From Kosakonia quasisacchari (GTDB lineage Bacteria; Pseudomonadota; Gammaproteobacteria; Enterobacterales; Enterobacteriaceae), in contig NZ_SJOP01000007.1 in assembly GCF_004331415.1 (NCBI RefSeq), positions 124,001 through 188,000 of the forward strand: a stretch of 64,000 bases of DNA. The letters are read 5' to 3'. Each line of letters starts with the position of its first letter. The stretch's first letter is position 1. Positions 29,078 to 36,522 of this stretch are shown piece by piece. The notes under the pieces were generated by a model. The model was not told where the DNA came from. It saw only the letters and a program-made list of their open reading frames with translations, and did no database searches. The position numbers and the translations under genes are program-made.

Positions 29078-30166
29078 ATGGATAAGAAATTAAATGTTCT
29101 GGCCGTGGCGCTGGCGGCGCTCTTTTCCAGCACTACGCTGGCTGCCGTGCCTCAGGGGTACCCGGCGGATTACCAGAAAATCGTAGACGCCGGAACCAAA
29201 GAAGGCAAAGTCGTTATTTACTCCACGACCGATACCAAAGCCGCAGGACCGCTGATTAAGGGGTTCGAGGCGCAATATCCGGGCATTAAAGTGGAATATA
29301 ACGATATGAACAGTACTGAACTGTACAACCGTTATCTTAGCGAACAGGCTTCCGGCGGGGGCAGCGGCGACGTGGTCTGGAGCTCGTCAATGGATACCGC
29401 GCTGAAACTGGCGACCGACTATGCTGCCGAATACGCGTCGCCCGAGCTGGATAAATTGCCCAAGTGGGCGGTCTGGCAGAAAAAAGCCTACGGCACCACC
29501 TACGAGCCGGTGGTCTTTATCTATAACAAACGCCTGATCCCGGCGGGCGACGTGCCGGATTCACACACCGCACTGGGGAAACTCATTGCCAGCCAGACCG
29601 ACAAATTCAAAAGCAAAGTCACCACCTACGATATCGAAAAATCGGGGCTTGGCTTTATGCTCGCAGTGGAAGACAGCAAACACGATAAAGACTATTTCAC
29701 TCACCTGGCGGATGTGGCGAAGGGCGGTTTAACGGTGCAGTCCTCCACCGGCACCATGATGGAGCGCGTCTCTTCCGGCGAAAACCTGATTGGCTACAAC
29801 ATTCTGGGTTCGTACGCCGAAGCGCGTGCGAAAGGCGATAACTCGCTGGGCATCTCCTACCCGAAAGATTATGTGCTGGTGCTTTCGCGCGTCTCGTTTA
29901 TCAGCGCCGAAGCGGAGCACAGCAACGCCGCGAAATTGTGGTTTGACTATGTGCTTTCTGAAAAGGGGCAGAGCATTCTTGCCAACCAGGCGGATATTCC
30001 CTCGCTGCGTAACGATATTGAAGGCAAAAACGACATTGACGGCATGACCAAACAGCTTGGCGACGCGCTGAAGCCGATTGCGGTGGATGAGTCGCTGCTG
30101 GAGTATCTGGAGCCGAAAAAACGTCTGGAATTTATTAAACAATGGCGCACCGCTGCCGCTAAATAA
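29078..30166 (+). CDS. ABC importer substrate-binding protein (AfuA/FbpA class)
   Basis: This 362-residue periplasmic protein has a signal peptide ending TLA-A. The mature start 'EGKVVIYSTTDTKAAGPLIKGFEAQYPGIKVEY' is typical of the FbpA/AfuA/PotD-like cluster, members of which bind ferric iron, hexose phosphates, polyamines or 2-aminoethylphosphonate. I do not see the paired-tyrosine iron site well enough to call iron. ATG 29078 lies seven bases after AAGGGG; the TTG at 29072 is too close to it. It heads a three-gene operon and is followed by a hairpin that would favour expression of the binding protein. Confidence 0.88.
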   Translation: MDKKLNVLAVALAALFSSTTLAAVPQGYPADYQKIVDAGTKEGKVVIYSTTDTKAAGPLIKGFEAQYPGIKVEYNDMNSTELYNRYLSEQASGGGSGDVVWSSSMDTALKLATDYAAEYASPELDKLPKWAVWQKKAYGTTYEPVVFIYNKRLIPAGDVPDSHTALGKLIASQTDKFKSKVTTYDIEKSGLGFMLAVEDSKHDKDYFTHLADVAKGGLTVQSSTGTMMERVSSGENLIGYNILGSYAEARAKGDNSLGISYPKDYVLVLSRVSFISAEAEHSNAAKLWFDYVLSEKGQSILANQADIPSLRNDIEGKNDIDGMTKQLGDALKPIAVDESLLEYLEPKKRLEFIKQWRTAAAK

Positions 30167-30176
30167 CGCCCTAACT

Positions 30177-30203
30177 GGTTGTGCGTTTTGCCGACGCACA
30201 ACC
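30177..30203 (+). terminator. Intercistronic hairpin after the binding-protein gene
   Basis: GGTTGTGCGT (30177-30186) and its perfect complement at 30194-30203 form a 10-bp stem with a seven-base loop, followed by CTTTTCTC. It is probably a partial terminator or RNA stabiliser. Confidence 0.65.
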
Positions 30204-30254
30204 CTTTTCTCAGCCAGCGGGTTGGCGTGAGGTTCCTGACCAAAGGGATGATGT

Positions 30255-32024
30255 ATGAATAGTGTGCGCAGAAAATGGCAGGGGTTGCCGCGCGGCGTCA
30301 TTGTGTTAATCACCGCGCTGGTTATCTATATCCCGCTGTTATTTATTGTGGTGCAGAGTTTTCTCTCGGCGCCTTTTTTTGTCCGCTCGAAGGAGCTGAG
30401 TCTCGAAGCATTTGAGTTCATTTTTACCGATCCGGATTTTTATCTGGCGCTGAAGTCCGGCTTTATTCTGGCGTTTGGCCTGGTGTTTATCGCGATTCCA
30501 CTGGGCGGCATTCTGGCGTTTTTGATGGTACGCACCGATTTACCGGGCCGCCGTTTTATTGAGCCGCTGATCCTTGTGCCTATTTTTGTCTCGCCGATGG
30601 TGCTTGGCTTTGGTTATGTGGTGGCGGCCGGGCCGGTGGGCTTTTTCTCACGTTGGGCGCAGGAGCTAATCGGCTTTGTGCCGTGGAACATCTACTCGAT
30701 GTTTAGCATCGTAGTGATTGCCGGGCTAACGCATGTTCCCCATGCTTATCTTTATATCTCCTCGGCGCTGCGCAGTGTCGGTTCCGACGTGGAAGAAGCT
30801 GCGCGGACCGTTGGCGCGTCACCATTACAGGTGATGACATCCGTCAGCCTGCCAATGGTGCGACCCTCGATTTTGTACGCCTGCGTTCTGCTGTTCTTCC
30901 TTGGGCTGGAGGTGTTCGGCCTGATGCTGGTGCTGGGCGACCCGGAAGGCAACATGGTGCTGGCGACCTACCTGTATAAATTAACCAACAAATTGGGCAC
31001 GCCCTCTTACCACCTGATGGCGGCTGTGGCGGTGGTGCTGATTTGTATCACCATTCCACTGGTGATGCTGCAACGCCGCCTGATGCGGACCGCGAACCGT
31101 TTTGTCACCATGAAAGGGAAAGCCTCGCAGGCGCGGGCGCTGCCGCTGGGTAAATGGCGCTGGGTTGCCGGTGCGGTAGTGGTGGCGTGGCTGACAGTTA
31201 CCATCGGCGTGCCGTTGATTGGCGTGGTGCTGCGGGCATTTATCTCCAACTGGGGCGTTGGCGTTTCCCTGTGGGACGAAGTGTCGCTCGATACTTTCCG
31301 CAATATCTGGCAGCAGCCCAACCTGCTGCGCGCCATCGTCAACTCGATGGCGATTGGCGTTTTTGGCGGCGCACTGGCGGTGGTTTGTTATCTGTTTGTC
31401 GGCATTGCCATGCACCGCAAACAGGATAGCGTTACGCGGTTTCTTGATTACAGCGTGCTGGTTCCCCGCGCGGTGCCGGGGTTGCTGGCCGGGCTGGCAT
31501 TTTTGTGGGTGTTCCTGTTCTTACCGATGTGGCTCGATCAGTCGCTGAAAAACGGCTGGCTTTCCGGGTTGCCGGTAGCCGAATGGCTGCGCGAAAACCT
31601 GATTGTCTGGCTGCGATCGCTGCGTAACACCATCTTTAGCGTCTGGCTGGCCTACACCGTGGTGTGGATGGCTTACGGCTTGCGGCTTATCTCCTCAACG
31701 CTTTTGCAGGTCGGGCCGGAGCTGGAAGAGGCGGCGCGCAGCACGGGAGCGACCAGCGGGCAAGTCACCCGCCATGTCACGGTGCCGTTGTCGCGTTATG
31801 GCCTGATTGGCTCCTGGCTGCTGATGTTCCTGATTTTTGAGCGCGAATACTCAACCGGGGTTTATCTGCTCTCGCCCGGTACGGAAACCATCGGCTCGAT
31901 GCTGGTGTCACTGTGGGCGGCAGGGGCGATTGATATTGTCGCTGCGCTGTCGTTTATCAATATTCTGCTGGTGGTCATTGGTCTTGGTGTGGCCCTGCGC
32001 TTTGGAGTGAAATTACATGATTGA
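30255..32024 (+). CDS. ABC importer fused two-domain permease (AfuB/FbpB class)
   Basis: A 589-residue inner-membrane protein with about twelve helices in two homologous halves. Each half has its own ATPase-contact loop: 'EEAARTVGASPLQVMTSVSLP' near residue 180 and 'EEAARSTGATSGQVTRHVTVP' near residue 490. A double permease of this kind works as an internal heterodimer in Fbp/Afu-type systems. It overlaps the ATPase gene by 8 bp. Confidence 0.92.
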   Translation: MNSVRRKWQGLPRGVIVLITALVIYIPLLFIVVQSFLSAPFFVRSKELSLEAFEFIFTDPDFYLALKSGFILAFGLVFIAIPLGGILAFLMVRTDLPGRRFIEPLILVPIFVSPMVLGFGYVVAAGPVGFFSRWAQELIGFVPWNIYSMFSIVVIAGLTHVPHAYLYISSALRSVGSDVEEAARTVGASPLQVMTSVSLPMVRPSILYACVLLFFLGLEVFGLMLVLGDPEGNMVLATYLYKLTNKLGTPSYHLMAAVAVVLICITIPLVMLQRRLMRTANRFVTMKGKASQARALPLGKWRWVAGAVVVAWLTVTIGVPLIGVVLRAFISNWGVGVSLWDEVSLDTFRNIWQQPNLLRAIVNSMAIGVFGGALAVVCYLFVGIAMHRKQDSVTRFLDYSVLVPRAVPGLLAGLAFLWVFLFLPMWLDQSLKNGWLSGLPVAEWLRENLIVWLRSLRNTIFSVWLAYTVVWMAYGLRLISSTLLQVGPELEEAARSTGATSGQVTRHVTVPLSRYGLIGSWLLMFLIFEREYSTGVYLLSPGTETIGSMLVSLWAAGAIDIVAALSFINILLVVIGLGVALRFGVKLHD

Positions 32025-33090
32025 GCTGGCGGTAGAAAACCTGCATCTGACTTACGGCGACAACCCGGTGTTAAAAGGCGTCTCGATGGAGCTGAAACGC
32101 GGCGAAGTGGTGTCGCTGCTTGGCCCTTCCGGCAGCGGAAAAACCACGCTGCTGCGTGCGGTCGCCGGGCTGGAAAAACCAACCCAGGGAAGGATCACCA
32201 TTGGTAATAACGTGGTGTACGACGGTACGCCGCGCAGTGAGGTTCCGGCAGAGGAACGCAATCTCGGCCTGGTGTTCCAGTCTTACGCATTGTGGCCGCA
32301 TAAAACCGTGTTCGAGAATGTCGCTTACCCGCTCAAGCTGCGCAAAGTGGGTACGGCGGAAATCAACACCCGCGTGCAAAACGTGCTGGATCAGCTTGGG
32401 CTGGGTACGCTTGGCAAGCGCCACCCGCACCAGCTTTCCGGGGGGCAACAGCAGCGCGTGGCGATTGGTCGGGCGCTGGTCTACAACCCGCCGGTGATTT
32501 TGCTTGATGAACCGCTCTCAAACCTCGATGCCAAGCTGCGCGAAGAGGCGCGGGTGTTCCTGCGCGAGCTTATCGTCAAACTCGGTTTGTCGGCCTTGAT
32601 GGTGACCCACGATCAGAATGAAGCGATGGCGATTTCCGATCGCATTTTGCTGCTCAACAATGGCGTGATTGAGCAGCAAGGGACGCCGCAGGAGATGTAC
32701 GCCACGCCGTCGACGCTGTTTACCGCCGAGTTTATGGGCAGCAACAACCGGCTGCACGGCAAGGTGAGTGAAGTCAGTAACGGCAGGGCGCGGATCGAAG
32801 GGGCGAACTGGGCGCTGTGGGGCGTCGCCGGGCCGGGCGTGCGTGCGGGGCAAGATTGCACGGCGGTGATCCGCGTCGAAAGCCTGCGGCTGGCGGACTC
32901 ACCGCAGGATAACTCGCTGGAGTTGCCGATGCTCACCAGCATGTATCTGGGCGATCGCTGGGAGTACTTATTCCGCACCTCCGGCGATGATTTCGTGATC
33001 CGTGTTTACGGCACCCAGCAGCGCAGCCAGCAAAACTACCGCGTGGTGTTGCCCGCCGAACAGTTGTGGATCTTCCCGCAAAAAAGCTAA
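32017..33090 (+). CDS. ABC importer ATPase (AfuC/FbpC class)
   Basis: A 357-residue ABC ATPase: Walker A GPSGSGKTTLLRA near residue 37, Q-loop 'VFQSYALWPH', signature LSGGQQQRVAIGRAL, Walker B VILLDEPLSNLD and switch histidine in 'MVTHDQNEA'. A C-terminal TOBE domain (about 240-355) may bind regulators or ligand. It starts inside the permease gene by 8 bp, implying coupled translation. A 12-bp perfect hairpin follows its stop. Confidence 0.93.
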   Translation: MIELAVENLHLTYGDNPVLKGVSMELKRGEVVSLLGPSGSGKTTLLRAVAGLEKPTQGRITIGNNVVYDGTPRSEVPAEERNLGLVFQSYALWPHKTVFENVAYPLKLRKVGTAEINTRVQNVLDQLGLGTLGKRHPHQLSGGQQQRVAIGRALVYNPPVILLDEPLSNLDAKLREEARVFLRELIVKLGLSALMVTHDQNEAMAISDRILLLNNGVIEQQGTPQEMYATPSTLFTAEFMGSNNRLHGKVSEVSNGRARIEGANWALWGVAGPGVRAGQDCTAVIRVESLRLADSPQDNSLELPMLTSMYLGDRWEYLFRTSGDDFVIRVYGTQQRSQQNYRVVLPAEQLWIFPQKS

Positions 33091-33097
33091 GTGTGTA

Positions 33098-33125
33098 AGC
33101 ACGTACTGACTGCTCAGTACGTGCT
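33098..33125. repeat. Perfect 12-bp inverted repeat between convergent genes
   Basis: AGCACGTACTGA (33098-33109) is mirrored by its exact complement (33114-33125) across a CTGC loop. There is no T-run on either side, so it is not a canonical intrinsic terminator. It sits seven bases after the ATPase stop and six before the nrsF stop. Confidence 0.6.
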
Positions 33126-33130
33126 GCGCA

Positions 33131-33766
33131 TTACGGGAGCGACACCCATTTGTAACCCAGCGCCATCGTCCCAACCACAATGGTGCTGAACGCGGCAATA
33201 TGCAGCATCAAATCCGGCAGGCTGATATGCGTCGAGTGGCAAAGTGCAAGCAAGGTCAGTGACATGCAGGCGACGCCCGCGCCCGCCGCTGCCAGGCTGC
33301 GCGCCGGGAAAAGCGTGCGCGTCCGGCGCAGGTAAGCAATCACTATCAATACCATCGGCACGCTGACCGTCACCATAAACAGGTAACAGTTTGGCCCTTC
33401 AACAGCGGTGCTCACCGGCAAGACACGGTGGAAATGCAGGTTACTGAACGTACCTGCAAGCCAGAGTGCCGCCAGCGGCGTAAACCACTTCCAGCCCAAC
33501 GCGTCACGCCCGGCGATACTCAACAGAAACGCGTTACGCACCGCCAGTGTCCCGGCGATAAACGTCAGCAGCAACTGCACCAGCGCCCACCACGCGCCAG
33601 GCTGCGACCAGTCGGTTAGCGTGCGGTTAAGTCCGAAACCGGCGGCTATGCCGCAGGGCAGCGCGAGGGCCACCCAGCTTAGCGCTCGCCAGCCAGGCTG
33701 GAAGGGGCGTTTTACCGGTTCGGCGCAGCGGCTTAAATGTGCAATTAACAGTTCATGATCGGCCAT
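33131..33766 (-). CDS. NrsF-type anti-sigma factor (DUF1109)
   Basis: A 211-residue protein with about six membrane helices: a short cytoplasmic N terminus ('MADHELLIAHLSRCAEPVKR') then successive hydrophobic spans. This architecture is that of the NrsF/DUF1109 family, which holds ECF sigma factor SigF at the membrane in Caulobacter and releases it under heavy-metal or oxidative stress. Cys14 near the N terminus could matter for sensing. It overlaps the sigma gene by 14 bp, which supports sigma/anti-sigma pairing. Confidence 0.88.
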   Translation of the reverse strand: MADHELLIAHLSRCAEPVKRPFQPGWRALSWVALALPCGIAAGFGLNRTLTDWSQPGAWWALVQLLLTFIAGTLAVRNAFLLSIAGRDALGWKWFTPLAALWLAGTFSNLHFHRVLPVSTAVEGPNCYLFMVTVSVPMVLIVIAYLRRTRTLFPARSLAAAGAGVACMSLTLLALCHSTHISLPDLMLHIAAFSTIVVGTMALGYKWVSLP

Positions 33767-34304
33767 GATGTGCTCCTAACCGACGAAGGTTATTCAGGGC
33801 GCGATGCAGCAGGGATTTCACGGCGGCAACCGTCAAATTTTGTTGCGTCGCGGTTTCTGCCAGCGTCATTTCACGCAGGTGGACATGCTCAACGACCTCC
33901 CGCTGGCGTGCAGGTAACTGATTCAGCAGCGTTGCCAGCTCGTCGTGCGATGACGATTCCATGCTGGTGGCAAGCAGGGGAATCTCCGCCTCGCTGGCGA
34001 CTTCGCGCTGTTGGTGGCGACCGCGTTTGCGCAGGGCATCTACTGCGCGGGCGTTGGCTATCACCATCAGCCACGGCAAAAAAGGCGCGCCCGGATCGTA
34101 AGTGTGACGCACCCGATGCACAGTGAGCAGCACATCCTGAATCACATCTTCCACCAGAACCTCATCGGCGATGTGTTTGCGTGCAAGTGAGCGGATAACC
34201 GGCACCAGCGCTTTGAGCAGCCGCGTGTAGGCCTGGCTGTCGCCGGACTGCGCCAGCGCCATCAGTTGCGGCCATTCGTCGCGCGCTGCCTCATTTTTTT
34301 CCAT
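33753..34304 (-). CDS. ECF sigma factor, SigF-like
   Basis: A 183-residue ECF sigma factor. Region 2 is at about residues 25-95 (VEDVIQDVLLTVHRVRHTYD, 'PFLPWLMVIANARAVDALRK'). Region 4 is at about 120-175 ('LPARQREVVEHVHLREMTLAE' and the helix-turn-helix 'TQQNLTVAAVKSLLHRALNNLRR'). It directs RNA polymerase to its own regulon, probably this operon and other envelope redox genes. It lies directly upstream of and overlapping its anti-sigma partner; the DsbD-like gene precedes it by nine bases, so all four genes are probably one transcript. Confidence 0.92.
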   Translation of the reverse strand: MEKNEAARDEWPQLMALAQSGDSQAYTRLLKALVPVIRSLARKHIADEVLVEDVIQDVLLTVHRVRHTYDPGAPFLPWLMVIANARAVDALRKRGRHQQREVASEAEIPLLATSMESSSHDELATLLNQLPARQREVVEHVHLREMTLAETATQQNLTVAAVKSLLHRALNNLRRLGAHHGRS

Positions 34305-34313
34305 ATCCCGCCT

Positions 34314-35537
34314 TCAGGTTTTTTTACCGCTGGCCTGCGTCAGCGCGTTGACCACAATTGAGGGGGTTAGCACCTGCGGTAAAATGTGCGGTGCGCTGCC
34401 GTCTGCCGGGTAGACCACATACAGCGGTAAGCTGCCTTGCCCCAGCGCGTTCAGCGCGTCATCAATATCGGCATTAAATTTGGTCGAATCCGCCACCATG
34501 TAAAGCGTGCCGGTTTTCGCCAGTGCCTCTTTCACTGTTTGTGTCGAGAGCGACGTCTTTTCATTCACCTGGCAGGTTATGCACCAGGACGCGGTGAAAT
34601 TCACAAAGATGGCCTTGCCGTGGCCGCGATTATCCGCCACGGTTTGCGGCGACCATTTGACCTCTTCAATACTCTTGTTCGCAGCCAGCGGCGCGCCGTT
34701 TTGCACCACCGAAGGCAGGGGAACAACGGCGGCCAGCAGTAGCGCAGCCGTCAATGCAAACAACAGCTTATGCCCGCGCCCGGCAAATCGCCGCTGCTGC
34801 GCCATACCATAAAGCCAGGCGGCGAAACTCACCACCACGGCAGCCGCCAGGATAGCTGCCAGCGCCGTTGTTCCTGCCTGTTGCGCCAGCACCCACACCA
34901 GCCAGCCGAATGCGCCAAACATCGGAAAGGCCAGCCCGCGTTTTAAGGTGTTCATCCATGCGCCGGGGCGCGGCAGCCATTTGCCGAGCGCCGGAAACAG
35001 CGAAATCAGCGTAAACGGCGCGGTAAAACCGAGCGCTAGCGCGACGAAAATTGCCAGCGCCACAGCAGGTGGTTGCACCAGCGCGTAGCCGATGGCTCCT
35101 GCCATGAAGGGCGCGGCACACGGGGTGGCGACAATGATCGAGAGCGCACCGGTCAGCGCCGCACGCAAAAATGCCCCGCGCTCTATGGTTATCTCGCCGG
35201 CGCGTTGTACCGACAGACCGACCTCAAACACGCCGAGCAAATTGAGTGCCGCGCCAAGAATAACCAGCGCCAGAAAGGCGATAACCAGCGGCGACTGTAA
35301 CTGAAAACCCCAGCCGACGGCGGTTCCCCCAGCGCGTAACGCCAGCAAGACGCCGGCAAGCGCCAGCATGGTCACTACACAGCCGAGCAAAAAACCCAGC
35401 CCCTCTTTGCGGGTTTGCGCCGCGCTTTGGGTGTGACGCAACAGCCCCAGCGCTTTCAGCGAAATAATAGGAAACACGCAGGGCATCAAGTTGAGAATAA
35501 TGCCGCCTGCGAAGGCGGCGAGCATGGCGGTTAACAT
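34314..35537 (-). CDS. DsbD/ScsB-like thiol-disulfide electron carrier
   Basis: A 407-residue inner-membrane protein. Its eight-helix DsbD beta domain carries the two membrane cysteines (LMPCVFP near residue 19 and ATPCAAPF near residue 138). A C-terminal thioredoxin-like gamma domain has the active site ASWCITCQVN near residue 320. The N-terminal alpha domain of DsbD is missing, so electrons moved across the membrane must leave directly from gamma. The adjacent exported peroxiredoxin is the obvious acceptor. It is not the housekeeping dsbD, which has a signal peptide and an alpha domain. Confidence 0.9.
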   Translation of the reverse strand: MLTAMLAAFAGGIILNLMPCVFPIISLKALGLLRHTQSAAQTRKEGLGFLLGCVVTMLALAGVLLALRAGGTAVGWGFQLQSPLVIAFLALVILGAALNLLGVFEVGLSVQRAGEITIERGAFLRAALTGALSIIVATPCAAPFMAGAIGYALVQPPAVALAIFVALALGFTAPFTLISLFPALGKWLPRPGAWMNTLKRGLAFPMFGAFGWLVWVLAQQAGTTALAAILAAAVVVSFAAWLYGMAQQRRFAGRGHKLLFALTAALLLAAVVPLPSVVQNGAPLAANKSIEEVKWSPQTVADNRGHGKAIFVNFTASWCITCQVNEKTSLSTQTVKEALAKTGTLYMVADSTKFNADIDDALNALGQGSLPLYVVYPADGSAPHILPQVLTPSIVVNALTQASGKKT

Positions 35538-35577
35538 AGCGAATCTCTGATGGATAAAAGGAGCTTAACGGGCCTGT

Positions 35578-36129
35578 TTACGAATGCGCGTTCGCATACT
35601 GTTTCACTGCTTCCATCGTTTTCTGAATATGCGTTTCCGGGTTTCTGTCAGTGTAGCTCAGCAGGATTTTGCCATCTGGCGCGATCACATATGACGTGCG
35701 ATCCGAGAGGGTTTTGCCGTTCATTTTCATCAGCGTGTCGTATTGCGCCGCCACTTTTGCGCCCGGATCGGCGGTGACGGTGAATTTGTCGCGACACTCC
35801 AGTTTTGAAAACTCATCTATCTGGTCGGTGTTGCCAGCGGTCACGCCAATGACCGTCGCACCCAGTTTTTTGAAATCGTCTGTCGCTTCGGCAAAGGCGT
35901 GTGCTTCGATGGTGCACCCTTTGCTGAATGCCGCCGGGAAGAAGTAGAGCACTACCGGGCCTTTTTGCAGTGCCTGTTGCAATGAGAAGGTGAGCGGTTT
36001 TCCAGCCAGCGCGCCTTGTAATTTAAAGTCCGGTGCTTGCGAACCGGTGGGCAGAGCGGCGTGGGCGTTGGCGATATTCAACAGTGCAGCGGCGGTGAGG
36101 CTCAAAACGAATTTTTTCATTGGGATCAT
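35578..36129 (-). CDS. Exported peroxiredoxin (AhpC/TSA, PrxQ-like)
   Basis: This 183-residue precursor has a signal peptide of about 24 residues (ending AHA). The thioredoxin-fold peroxidase part has the peroxidatic Cys72 in AFSKGCTIEAH, preceded by the active-site strand 'VVLYFFPAAFS'. PrxQ's usual resolving cysteine five residues later is absent (His77); Cys112 may replace it. It would detoxify peroxides in the periplasm using electrons from the DsbD-like neighbour. The start follows AGGAG at the usual distance. It is first in the prx-dsbD-like-sigma-nrsF operon, 40 bp upstream of the next gene. Confidence 0.92.
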   Translation of the reverse strand: MIPMKKFVLSLTAAALLNIANAHAALPTGSQAPDFKLQGALAGKPLTFSLQQALQKGPVVLYFFPAAFSKGCTIEAHAFAEATDDFKKLGATVIGVTAGNTDQIDEFSKLECRDKFTVTADPGAKVAAQYDTLMKMNGKTLSDRTSYVIAPDGKILLSYTDRNPETHIQKTMEAVKQYANAHS

Positions 36130-36522
36130 GTTGCGCTCCTGTAGGGAAGTTTATTGATGCTCATACACAGTTCGTTTGCTGGCAGACAAAAGTTTCGCCT
36201 GGTTAAAAAAAAGAAAATGCCATTTTTTCTGAAGCAGAAAAGCAGATTAATTATTAACCACACGCAGAATTAACGTGCTCGGGAAATTAAAATCGGTGAT
36301 AAATCTGAATTGGTAAAAATGCTGAAATGAGGGTAGGTTTCGAACAAAAGCGAGTAATTTATCCTTTTCTATCATGCTATTATTATTTTCTTTAACTGGC
36401 GAAAAGTGCGTGATATTTGGTTGGGCCGATTCTGCTTATTTTCTCATATGCTACATTTAATAGGTTTTCTTCTGGCCTTGTCGCCACCTTTTAGCTGCCT
36501 TGCGTTACGCTGGTAAATCTTA
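36130..36522. other. Intergenic region between the peroxiredoxin and SgrR-like genes
   Basis: This 393-bp AT-rich gap lies between divergent genes and must contain both promoters. I looked for an SgrS-like divergent small RNA, as lies beside sgrR in E. coli, and found no SgrS sequence or terminator hairpin with U-run. A GCCGATTC at 36425 lacks a matching sigma-28 -35. Confidence 0.5.

Noticed and set aside
36425..36432. Sigma-28 promoter for the SgrR-like gene
   Set aside because: GCCGATTC resembles the -10, but the sequence 11 bases upstream does not match a -35.
36130..36522. SgrS small RNA divergent from the SgrR-like gene
   Set aside because: No SgrS seed sequence, no SgrT frame, no terminator with U-run.
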